Of a DNA stretch of 9,542 nt, positions 1 through 5,866 are shown piece by piece (position 1 is the stretch's first letter; the number at the start of each line of letters is the position of its first letter). The stretch is taken from assembly GCA_040902925.1 (NCBI GenBank), contig JBBDWJ010000013.1, positions 1 to 9,542 of the forward strand, written 5' to 3'. The notes beneath the pieces were generated by a model. It ran no database searches. It had not been told where the DNA came from and saw only the letters and a list, made by a program, of their open reading frames with translations. The position numbers and the translations under genes are program-made. The DNA comes from JBBDWJ01 sp040902925. Its GTDB lineage: Bacteria > Acidobacteriota > Terriglobia > Bryobacterales > UBA6623.

Positions 1-1763
1 CCCGGCGTCGATCCCTCGTTGCGCACCTCAAATTCCAGCGTATTGGTGGAACCAACGGAGGTAGGGCCGAAGTCCACCACGCCGCCCGGCGACACCGGAG
101 CCGGCGTTCCGGCCTGCACCACGACGAACGAGAGATTGGCGGCGGCTCCCTCGCCGCTTACGGTAACGGTTCGAACTACTACCGGAGGTATGTCTCCGGA
201 GCCGATCGGCGCGCCCGACAGATCGAACGTAACCGTCCCGTTTTCCGCGCCCAACGCAGCCGGTTCAAACACAATCGGCACGCGAACCGAGCCTCCGGCG
301 GGCACGCTCACGTTGGTTTGCGCGACGGCGCCCTGCACGGCCGGATTCACGCGGAACGCCGCGCTATTGCTGGTTACCATCCCAGAGAAAGTGCGGTTGG
401 ACTGGTTGCTGACCACCACTTCGCGAGGAGACGACGCCTGGCCGACCGGCTGCATCCCGAAATCAATCGTCTCGGGAGTCAGTGTCAGCAGCGCCTGGCC
501 GCCAATGCCTTCGACGGGCGCCTGCACCGTCACGACGCACTCGCGGTCGCTTTGGGTGGCCACTTCGACCGTGATGATGCCGCTGGCCGGGCCTTCGGCC
601 ACGGGAGAAAAGTCGATGTTCACGCGGCCGGACGTGTTTGTGCTCACCACCCGAAACGCCGGGTTGTCGCTGGAAGCGGAATAAATGCCCTGAAACGCCG
701 CGGGCGGGTTCGGCGTGATGACGAAAGAACCCGATGCGGCGACGCCGACCGGCGTTTCGCCGAAATCGATCGAGCTGGGATTGGCAACCGGCTCAGTTCC
801 TATGCCCGCGACGGCCAGGTCCTGCTGCTGCACGATCCTGCTGCCCAGGCGCGCGAGAACGCGAAGCGCTCCCTGCGCCGGTCCAGCGGCGACGGGGGCG
901 AACAACGCCATCACCTCGGTCGGCGCTGATGCCGAAAAAGTGGACGGCTCCGCCGAGAATGGCAATCCCGAGGTCGTGGGCACGATCTGAAAATCGAACA
1001 AACCGCCCGTTGTAACGGTGAAGGCACGCGAAGTAGAACAACCAACCAGAGCGCCTCCGAGATCGAGTTGAGCCGCGGAGAGCACAAACGCCGCGCCCTC
1101 TCCCTCGACTTCAACAGACACCACGGCGCCGCCGCCCGTAATCCGAATCGCTCCCCGCAACACGCCGGCGGTATCAGGGCTAAACGTCACCGTCACAATG
1201 CGAGACGCCCCGGCCGCCAGGCCACTGATGCCTTCGGGAATGGCAGAAAACACGGTCGGGTTGGATGACTGAACCGAGAGCTCGAGCGCTTCTGACTGCT
1301 GCCCCGCGATGATCCGGAATGTTTTCGAGACCGAGGACCCGACGAGGGTTTGTTCGAACGTCAGGGAGCCGGGGTTGACGGTAAACGGCGCGAACCCTAT
1401 CCCACTCACCGGTAGCTCTCCCACCACCCGCGGCTGGCTGCCACCTTCGGTGAACGTGATAATGCCGGATTGCGGACCGCCCGTCAGGGGTTGAAAGCGA
1501 ACCGTGAAGGTATCCCCGTCGGTTCCCACCACTTGGGACATGGGGGTCACACTGAAAACCAGGTTGTTGGAAGTCGCCGTCACCACGGTGCCGTCATCGG
1601 CGCTGCGATAAGCCCTGGCTGTGCTGGTTGCCGTCTGCCCGACGGTCACGGTGCCAAACGAAATCTCTTGCGGGCTGAGGAAAAAGAAAGACGACTGCGC
1701 GCGCGCTCCGACAGCGCCGCCGAGCAGCAGGATCGATGCAACAAGTCCGAGCGCCTGCTTCAA
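1..1763 (-). CDS. Exported ASH / choice-of-anchor-D repeat protein, C-terminus beyond the window
   Basis: An uninterrupted frame runs from a TTG at 1763 off the left edge: 587 complete codons and no stop. The start begins MKQALGLVASILLLGGAVGARAQ, a clear Sec signal peptide with cleavage likely near residue 23. TTG is chosen because GGGAGG lies 8 nt upstream, no ATG occurs between it and the previous in-frame stop, and TTG overlaps the upstream TGA as TTGA. The mature part is five whole repeats and a partial sixth, each about 100 residues. They open with an (I/L)DFG..-VG strand (SFG 35-37, LTF 134-136, LDLG 233-236, IDFG 332-335 and 433-436, VDFG 563-566), carry an F-x-P-x-x-x-G-x-x-x-G motif and close with SGIG or EGEG. 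This is the ASH (ASPM/SPD-2/Hydin) or choice-of-anchor-D immunoglobulin-like fold. Such arrays are usually secreted or surface proteins with a structural or adhesive role. The anchor, if any, lies outside the window. Function beyond this is unknown. Confidence 0.87.
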   Translation of the reverse strand, partial: MKQALGLVASILLLGGAVGARAQSSFFFLSPQEISFGTVTVGQTATSTARAYRSADDGTVVTATSNNLVFSVTPMSQVVGTDGDTFTVRFQPLTGGPQSGIITFTEGGSQPRVVGELPVSGIGFAPFTVNPGSLTFEQTLVGSSVSKTFRIIAGQQSEALELSVQSSNPTVFSAIPEGISGLAAGASRIVTVTFSPDTAGVLRGAIRITGGGAVVSVEVEGEGAAFVLSAAQLDLGGALVGCSTSRAFTVTTGGLFDFQIVPTTSGLPFSAEPSTFSASAPTEVMALFAPVAAGPAQGALRVLARLGSRIVQQQDLAVAGIGTEPVANPSSIDFGETPVGVAASGSFVITPNPPAAFQGIYSASSDNPAFRVVSTNTSGRVNIDFSPVAEGPASGIITVEVATQSDRECVVTVQAPVEGIGGQALLTLTPETIDFGMQPVGQASSPREVVVSNQSNRTFSGMVTSNSAAFRVNPAVQGAVAQTNVSVPAGGSVRVPIVFEPAALGAENGTVTFDLSGAPIGSGDIPPVVVRTVTVSGEGAAANLSFVVVQAGTPAPVSPGGVVDFGPTSVGSTNTLEFEVRNEGSTP

Positions 1764-2965
1764 CGCCGCACCCTCCCGCGAGGCCCGTTGGATACGGCGC
1801 CGCCCGCTTCTGGCGTCTGATCGGCAGCCGGGATGAACAGAATACGCGGCTCACCCGACACAGCGCCGTTTCGCGGCCGGGTATCCAGAACGTACAGCGG
1901 CGCGTCCGAAGCGGCTGTTAGCCGGAAAACCGAGCCCGGCGCGAGCGCATCCAACCCGGTCGGGTTGCAGGGGCAATCCACGAAACTGACCGCGGCGCCG
2001 TTCAGCGGCAAACGCGCGATCCTGCGATCCGACGCGCTCACGGCAAACGCTGCGGTGTTGTCGCGGGTTGCACCGACGGCGACAGGCTGGCCAATGCCGT
2101 CCTGCCGCGAAGCCAGCACGGTCCATTCCGCGCCGGCGGAGAAATTTCGAATCCGAACGATTTCGCTGCGTCCGGCGTCGGCGACCAGCAGATCGTCGGC
2201 GTCGTTGAGGAACGCCAGCGCCGTGGCTCGGCCCACCGGCCCCACCAAGCGCAGGTCTCCGTCCGGCGCCGCGATGAACAGCGAGCCGCTTTCCCCGTCG
2301 GAGGCCGCCACCGCCAGCGCCTTGCCGTCGTCGCTCACCGCCAGCGCAGTCAGCATTCCCGGCACGCTGGCGAGGTCGATACGCCCCAGCAAACCCGGTT
2401 CATCGGGCAGCCCGGTCAATGTCTCAACCCGCTTGGCCTCGCGATGATATAAAGCCGCGGCCTTGCCGAGCGGGCTCAGGAACACACGGTCAGCCCCGGG
2501 GGTGGCCTGGTCCAGCCGCCGGGCAGCGGGTAGGGGCGATCGCAAGTCGATCAGGTAAACGTCCCCGCTTTCGGCTTCCACTCCCAGGGCGTACTCCTGG
2601 CTGGGGGAAACCTCGACGAACTGCGGCGTGAAGCCGATGGGCAACGGGTCGCCAACATAGGAAGCCCCCGGGATGCCCAGCAGGGGCCTCATGCGGAGCG
2701 TCGGAGAATCGAACAAGTAGCCGAGCACCGGCCCGCCGATTGGGCCTTGCTGGGCGGCCGCCTTGCCGCCGGCGACCGAAAGCGCGGCGTGCGCGGGACC
2801 CTCCGCCTTGGCGGCCACTTGGACCTGAGCCATGGCCGTGCCGCCGATCGACACCACGGCGCCGAGAAGCACCGCGCCGCTGATGGCAACCCTGAACGCC
2901 GTGGCGGACGCCGCGGGCATCCGGGCGGGAAATCGGAGTCGGAAAAAATCGAGCATCTTCGTCAT
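1760..2965 (-). CDS. Exported beta-propeller-like protein of unknown function
   Basis: 401 residues from the ATG at 2965. The frame stays open to a TTG at 3046, but that extension is arginine-rich and has no good ribosome site; an ATG at 2956 is also possible. The start has a long signal peptide: basic N-region MTKMLDFFRLRFPAR, hydrophobic core about 24-44, likely cleavage after AMA (44-46). Residues 113-330 hold recurring beta-blade-like units with S-x-D/G turns (FVEVSPSQEYALGV, LAVSDDGKALAVAAS, LAFLNDADDLLVADAG), as in YVTN/NHL/WD40-like propellers. About five or six blades can be guessed. Residues 331-333 are C-P-C, the only cysteines in the protein. A final conserved-looking block (VFRLT, PLYVLD, RILFIPA) follows, then a G/A/R-rich tail. 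No catalytic motif is recognised. It is probably a periplasmic or surface binding protein, co-transcribed with the genes on either side. Confidence 0.83.
   Translation of the reverse strand: MTKMLDFFRLRFPARMPAASATAFRVAISGAVLLGAVVSIGGTAMAQVQVAAKAEGPAHAALSVAGGKAAAQQGPIGGPVLGYLFDSPTLRMRPLLGIPGASYVGDPLPIGFTPQFVEVSPSQEYALGVEAESGDVYLIDLRSPLPAARRLDQATPGADRVFLSPLGKAAALYHREAKRVETLTGLPDEPGLLGRIDLASVPGMLTALAVSDDGKALAVAASDGESGSLFIAAPDGDLRLVGPVGRATALAFLNDADDLLVADAGRSEIVRIRNFSAGAEWTVLASRQDGIGQPVAVGATRDNTAAFAVSASDRRIARLPLNGAAVSFVDCPCNPTGLDALAPGSVFRLTAASDAPLYVLDTRPRNGAVSGEPRILFIPAADQTPEAGGAVSNGPRGRVRR
1772..1777 (-). promoter_or_regulatory. Shine-Dalgarno GGGAGG that fixes a TTG start
   Basis: On the minus strand GGGAGG sits 8 nt before the TTG at 1763, inside the last codons of the propeller gene. 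It is the best ribosome-binding site near this junction and the main reason for choosing TTG. Together with the TTGA stop/start overlap it implies translational coupling of the two genes. Confidence 0.7.
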
Positions 2966-3011
2966 TGGGTTCTCTGTTTCCGCGCCATGGCGGCTGATCG
3001 ACCACAGGCGT

Positions 3012-3054
3012 GCTCTCCAAGCGAGAGAGCGTGAGGAACGGGTCAAACGGGTCA
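3012..3054 (-). repeat. 9-bp tandem repeat and small hairpin in the gap before the propeller gene
   Basis: Two abutting copies of aacgggtca (3037-3045 and 3046-3054) sit at the end of the Big-1-like gene; the second contains its stop codon (tca at 3052-3054, TGA on the minus strand). Next to them GCTCTC (3012-3017) can pair with GAGAGC (3025-3030) around a 7-nt loop. This is the only notable structure in the 86-nt gap. It could be chance, a slippage product, or a weak intra-operon processing or attenuation element. No T-tract marks it as a terminator. Confidence 0.3.
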
Positions 3055-3681
3055 GCGAGGCGCGCCGACCGTAGGAGTTCCAGCAGTAACGTTGGCGATG
3101 CGCGAGACCGGCGGCCCGCCGTTGCCACTGGGTCCGTTGCTACCCTGTTGCGCCGCGTAGACAACACCGCCGGCAACCGCGCCGCCTACGATCGCCAGAA
3201 TGGTGACGATCTTGGCGGTGCTGGCGCCCGCGGCCACCGCCGCACCCAGGGCGTTGGCTTGGGAAATGCTTGCGCTGGCCAACTGGCCCTGGTGCGAAGC
3301 GCTGACCCGAATCTGATATTGGCCCTCGACGCCGTTCGGCTGCAGCCCCGTCGCCACCGCCCGCCCCTGGGCGTCGGTGGTCACCGAAAGCGATTTCGCT
3401 CCGTTGGCGAAGGTGCCGCTCGCGCCCCGGTCAGGCAGCAGGAACGTTACCACCGCGCCCGCCACCGGCTTGTTGTTTTCGTCCTGAACTTCGACGATCG
3501 GGTCGCGCGCCGTGCGCTGGCGGATGTTGTTGATGGCGTCCTGGCCTTCCAGGACGAGGATCTTGAGTTTTGACGTCTCTTGCGCCGGCGCGCCGTAGAG
3601 AGGCGCGAACGCGGGCAGCGCCAGCAGCAGCGCGAGCGCAATGGAAAGATTGTATTTCCCGGGACCGTGTCGTTCCTGCAT
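3052..3681 (-). CDS. Exported Big-1-like domain protein with C-terminal membrane segment
   Basis: 209 residues. The start is ATG at 3681, with GAGGAG 11 nt upstream. Residues 11-33 form a signal peptide (LSIALALLLALPAFAPLYG, then APAQ). Residues 38-130 look like a bacterial Ig-like Big-1 / carboxypeptidase-regulatory domain: an opening LKILVLEGQDAINNI, then PIVEVQDENNKPVAGAVVTF, then SLSVTTDAQGRAVATGL and a closing GQYQIRVSAS. The 'D-x-x-x-x-P-v-x-g-x-x-V-x-F ... T-d-x-x-G-r-A' pattern is typical of these domains. Residues 157-178 form a glycine-zipper hydrophobic helix (VGGAVAGGVV), followed by a 30-residue Gly/Ser/Pro/Asn tail. The protein is therefore probably an Ig domain held at the membrane. 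It is the first gene of the minus-strand operon, directly downstream of the divergent intergenic region. Its role is unknown; presentation or adhesion at the envelope is an inference. Confidence 0.85.
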   Translation of the reverse strand: MQERHGPGKYNLSIALALLLALPAFAPLYGAPAQETSKLKILVLEGQDAINNIRQRTARDPIVEVQDENNKPVAGAVVTFLLPDRGASGTFANGAKSLSVTTDAQGRAVATGLQPNGVEGQYQIRVSASHQGQLASASISQANALGAAVAAGASTAKIVTILAIVGGAVAGGVVYAAQQGSNGPSGNGGPPVSRIANVTAGTPTVGAPR

Positions 3682-3692
3682 GATCCACGTTT

Positions 3693-3698
3693 CTCCTC
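3693..3698 (-). promoter_or_regulatory. Shine-Dalgarno GAGGAG for the Big-1-like gene
   Basis: GAGGAG on the minus strand lies 11 nt upstream of the ATG at 3681, slightly farther than ideal. A GTG between them is in another frame, so ATG at 3681 remains the best start. Confidence 0.6.
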
Positions 3699-3734
3699 GG
3701 TTGCAGCGGCGTTTCTTTCCAAACTCCGCGGCTC

Positions 3735-3750
3735 GTCACGGCAGCGTGAC
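3735..3750. promoter_or_regulatory. Perfect 6-bp inverted repeat, candidate operator or leader hairpin
   Basis: GTCACG-gcag-CGTGAC is a perfect inverted repeat with a 4-nt loop, 54-69 nt upstream of the Big-1-like start codon. It could be a small dimeric-repressor site or a hairpin in the 5' leader. No run of T follows on either strand, so it is not a terminator. A 6-bp palindrome can arise by chance. Confidence 0.3.
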
Positions 3751-4072
3751 AGTGAAAAAAGGGAGGGAAATCCGCCGAATACAGCCAAAGCGTACCACAA
3801 CGCTCTCGGCTGTTGATCGGGTGTTTCTCCTATTTCGCTGTGGTTTTTAGGCGCTACAATGAAACTATGTTCTGAGGCGCGCATCGAGAAAGGTTCCTTG
3901 CTCGCGATGGGCCCCGTGATGGGGATAGCGCGCGCGCTCGCTAGCGAAATCGAAGCTTGAAGCCGCGATCCGATCGGGAAGCCATGAGCCGCCCGCACCA
4001 TCTGGCGTGATCCCTGTCTTGGCAAATCGCTTCCGGCTCGTCGCATCCTGTTGCCGGCTTCCAGGTGGTATT

Positions 4073-4110
4073 CCCGTCAGGACGGCCGGTAGTACTCCCC
4101 GTCAGGACGG
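4073..4110 (+). repeat. 13-bp direct repeat with 25-bp period ahead of the caspase operon
   Basis: CCCGTCAGGACGG occurs exactly at 4073-4085 and 4098-4110. The second copy ends two bases into the GGAAGG ribosome-binding site of the first plus-strand gene. The 25-bp period is near, though not equal to, an integral number of helical turns. It could be paired protein-binding sites, an RNA regulatory element covering the ribosome site, or a recent short duplication. Confidence 0.45.
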
Positions 4111-4114
4111 AAGG
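4109..4114 (+). promoter_or_regulatory. Shine-Dalgarno GGAAGG that selects the ATG at 4123
   Basis: GGAAGG is 8 nt before the ATG at 4123. An in-frame GTG at 4114 begins inside this site, so it is unlikely to be the start. This argues for ATG and a protein three residues shorter than the longest open frame. Confidence 0.7.
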
Positions 4115-4122
4115 TGCAAACC

Positions 4123-5079
4123 ATGCCTAACAAAGCGAGATTGTGTTGCGTCCTGCTGATCACTGCTTTGAGCAGCGTATCGGCCGCCTGGGGGCAGCAG
4201 AGCGCCGAAGGCGAGTTGACGGCGCGGGACATGTTCCGCAAGGCCACTGGGCGCCTGGTGCCCGCCGCGGCGCGGCCCGCCCGGCCTGACCCGCCGCAAC
4301 AGCCGGCTCGGCCTGCCAAAGAACCGGCCCAGCCTGTGGACAACACGGTCGCCAAAGCGGAGCCGCCGGTGAAAAAGGCGCAGCCGCCGGTCACGCCGTC
4401 GCAGCCATCGCAACCGTCGCGTAATCCCGTTAACCACGGGGCCGAAGTAGTCACCGTGAGCACCCGCCAGCCGCTCGGCTTGCGGTACAGCATCTTGAAG
4501 CAGGTCTCCGGCGGCGGCACGACGGAAGTCGATGGCGACAGCGTTTTTCGTTCTGGCGACCGCATCCGGCTCACCATAGCCACCACCGAAACCGCCTACG
4601 TGTACGTCGTGACGCGGGGTTCGAGCGGCAAATGGAGGGTTTTGTTCCCGGCGCCCGAAATCGGCCAGGGTTCGAACCTGATCCCGGGAGGCGTAATCTA
4701 TCCGATTCCCGCCGGGCACTGGTTCGCGTTCGATGAGCAGGTTGGCACCGAGAATCTTTTCGTGATGGTCTCCCGGACGCCCGAACGCGATCTCGACTCG
4801 CTCATCTACCAGCTCAAAGAGTCCGGGGGCAACGCCACGCCGAGCCCCGACGAGCCGCCCGTGTTGATGGCCACCAACATTCCTCCCGTCGACGACACCG
4901 TGATCACGCGCCTACGCAGCGAAGTCTATGCACGCGACCTGGTGTTCGAGAAAGTAGACGATACCGTGCCGGCCGCCGGAGGCGAAACAATCCGCCCGGA
5001 GCGGGCGGTGTATGTCGTGAACAAGACCGGAGCCGATGATTCCCGCGTTGTCGCCGACATCAAGCTCGAACATCGCTAA
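4123..5079 (+). CDS. Exported DUF4384 protein with proline-rich linker (copy 1)
   Basis: 318 residues. A Sec signal peptide (CVLLITALSSVSAAWG, cleavage probably near 24) leads into ELTARDMFRKATGRL (31-45). A low-complexity linker follows at 46-103, rich in Pro/Ala/Gln/Lys. Residues about 120-220 match the DUF4384 pattern: RYSILKQV, then FRSGDRIRLTI, AYVYVVTRGSSGKWRVLFP, a NLIPGG(V)xYPIP segment and LFVMVSRTPE. DUF4384 is a beta-rich extracytoplasmic domain of unknown biochemical role; in my knowledge of the family it is often fused to caspase-like (C14) domains, which fits the caspase gene two positions downstream. The C-terminal part (256-318) carries PVDDTVITR and ends DIKLEHR, a layout shared with the next gene. 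It is the first gene of the plus-strand operon. The precise function is unknown; a partner or sensor of the caspase protein is an inference. Confidence 0.87.
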   Translation: MPNKARLCCVLLITALSSVSAAWGQQSAEGELTARDMFRKATGRLVPAAARPARPDPPQQPARPAKEPAQPVDNTVAKAEPPVKKAQPPVTPSQPSQPSRNPVNHGAEVVTVSTRQPLGLRYSILKQVSGGGTTEVDGDSVFRSGDRIRLTIATTETAYVYVVTRGSSGKWRVLFPAPEIGQGSNLIPGGVIYPIPAGHWFAFDEQVGTENLFVMVSRTPERDLDSLIYQLKESGGNATPSPDEPPVLMATNIPPVDDTVITRLRSEVYARDLVFEKVDDTVPAAGGETIRPERAVYVVNKTGADDSRVVADIKLEHR

Positions 5080-5084
5080 CGGCC

Positions 5085-5090
5085 GGAAAG
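5085..5090 (+). promoter_or_regulatory. Shine-Dalgarno GGAAAG for DUF4384 copy 2
   Basis: GGAAAG lies 9 nt before the ATG at 5100, inside the 20-nt gap after the preceding stop codon. It supports that ATG although it gives a rather long basic N-region ahead of the signal-peptide core. Confidence 0.55.
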
Positions 5091-5099
5091 CACCGCAAC

Positions 5100-5861
5100 A
5101 TGGGCACATTAGGACCAGCATCCGCCTCACGCCGAACGTCGCAGCGGCAACGATGCGCTGGGGTCGCCGCGCGTCAGCGCCTCGTGCTTGGCATTTGCAC
5201 CGGGCTGTTGCTGGCCCTGCCGGCGGCGGCGCAAAAGGCTTCCTTGCAGCGGGGTCCGCATCGCCTCGAAATCGTCCTCGAGCGATTCGACGCTTCCGGC
5301 TGGCAAAGGATTGATCCCGGCCTGGTGCTCAATCAAGGCGATCGCGTGCGCTTCCGGGCGACGGCCAACTTCGATGGCTTTCTCTACGTGATGAACCAGG
5401 GAACCTCGGGAGATTACTCGCGGCTGTTTCCGCGCGAGGACACGGGCCAGCAAAACAAGGTCAAGGCGGGGCAGGAATACCTTGTGCCGGCCACCGAAGG
5501 CGTGTTTCGCATCGCCGGACCGGCGGGTCACGAGATTGTTTATTGGATGATCAGTCCGGTCGAGTTGGGCGCCCAGCCCGAGTATGCGCCGCTGCCGCCG
5601 CCGCCCAGCCCAAAAAGCGCTCCGCCCGAGCTGATCCCGCGCTGCGACGATACGATCCTGCGGGCGCGCGGCGATTGCGTCGACACGTCGGCGGGACCCC
5701 GGCCCGTCAGCGACGGCCAACTGCCGCAGAACCTCGCCCAGGTGCCTAAGACCGGCGAGCATGAGCTCCTGTTTGTGCAGAAAGAGGGCTCGTCGGTGGT
5801 ATCGGCTCCTCCGGCGCTTCGGGGGCCGGTCATCTTCGAGTTCCGGCTCGCTCACAACTAA
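5100..5861 (+). CDS. Exported DUF4384 protein (copy 2, tandem paralogue)
   Basis: 253 residues. A long basic N-region precedes a signal core at about 28-44 (LVLGICTGLLLALPAAA). Residues 55-155 form a DUF4384-like domain: HRLEIVLERF, LNQGDRVRFRA, GFLYVMNQGTSGDYSRLFP, AGQEYLVP and EIVYWMISP. It aligns block by block with the preceding protein (GDRIRL / GDRVRF, RVLFP / SRLFP). Both then have a proline-rich spacer (here PLPPPPSPKSAPPE, 165-177), a DDT-(V/I)-(I/L)-x-R motif (183-188 here) and a C-terminal beta-like strand (IFEFRLAHN against VADIKLEHR). The pair therefore looks like an old tandem duplication; this copy lacks the long linker before the domain. Cys182 and Cys193 are the only cysteines of the mature part and could form a disulfide. 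It starts 20 nt after copy 1 and ends 5 nt before the caspase gene, so co-expression is very likely. Molecular role unknown. Confidence 0.85.
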   Translation: MGTLGPASASRRTSQRQRCAGVAARQRLVLGICTGLLLALPAAAQKASLQRGPHRLEIVLERFDASGWQRIDPGLVLNQGDRVRFRATANFDGFLYVMNQGTSGDYSRLFPREDTGQQNKVKAGQEYLVPATEGVFRIAGPAGHEIVYWMISPVELGAQPEYAPLPPPPSPKSAPPELIPRCDDTILRARGDCVDTSAGPRPVSDGQLPQNLAQVPKTGEHELLFVQKEGSSVVSAPPALRGPVIFEFRLAHN

Positions 5862-5866
5862 CCGCC

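Larger units (their letters stand above)
3682..4122. other. Divergent intergenic region (441 nt) between the two operons
   Basis: This stretch must hold the promoters of both the minus-strand surface-protein operon and the plus-strand DUF4384/caspase operon. On the plus strand TACAAT (3855-3860) is a fair -10 hexamer, but no good -35 lies 16-18 nt upstream (only ATTTCG-like sequence), so I do not call a promoter. On the minus strand no -35/-10 pair stands out. The part nearest the minus operon has a perfect palindrome (3735-3750); the part nearest the plus operon has a direct repeat (4073-4110). The roughly 130 nt up to 3860 are less GC-rich than the flanking genes, as expected of regulatory DNA. 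No RNA gene or riboswitch class is recognised. Confidence 0.6.

Noticed and set aside
19..684. 221-residue plus-strand open frame antisense to the ASH-repeat gene
   Set aside because: Low-complexity Thr/Pro-rich product with no domain; the opposite strand has a signal peptide and clear repeats. A GC-rich shadow frame.
1833..2447. 204-residue plus-strand open frame antisense to the propeller gene
   Set aside because: Ser/Ala/Arg-rich shadow frame with no ribosome site or recognisable domain.
2490..3176. 228-residue minus-strand open frame overlapping the propeller and Big-1-like genes in another frame
   Set aside because: Arginine-rich out-of-frame translation; both overlapped genes have signal peptides and domain-like patterns.
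3812..3860. Plus-strand sigma-70 promoter using TTGATC and TACAAT
   Set aside because: The hexamers are 37 nt apart, and no good -35 lies at 16-18 nt from TACAAT.
3859..3960. 33-residue open frame (MKLCSEARIEKG...) in the divergent intergenic region
   Set aside because: No convincing Shine-Dalgarno, the ATG overlaps the candidate -10 hexamer TACAAT, and no recognisable peptide signal. A leader peptide cannot be excluded, but the support is too thin.
4098..4125. Possible cyclic-di-GMP riboswitch, suggested by GGTGCAAACC before the ATG
   Set aside because: Only a short motif resemblance; the paired stems and tetraloop/receptor of the known class are not visible, and the bases are explained by the ribosome site.
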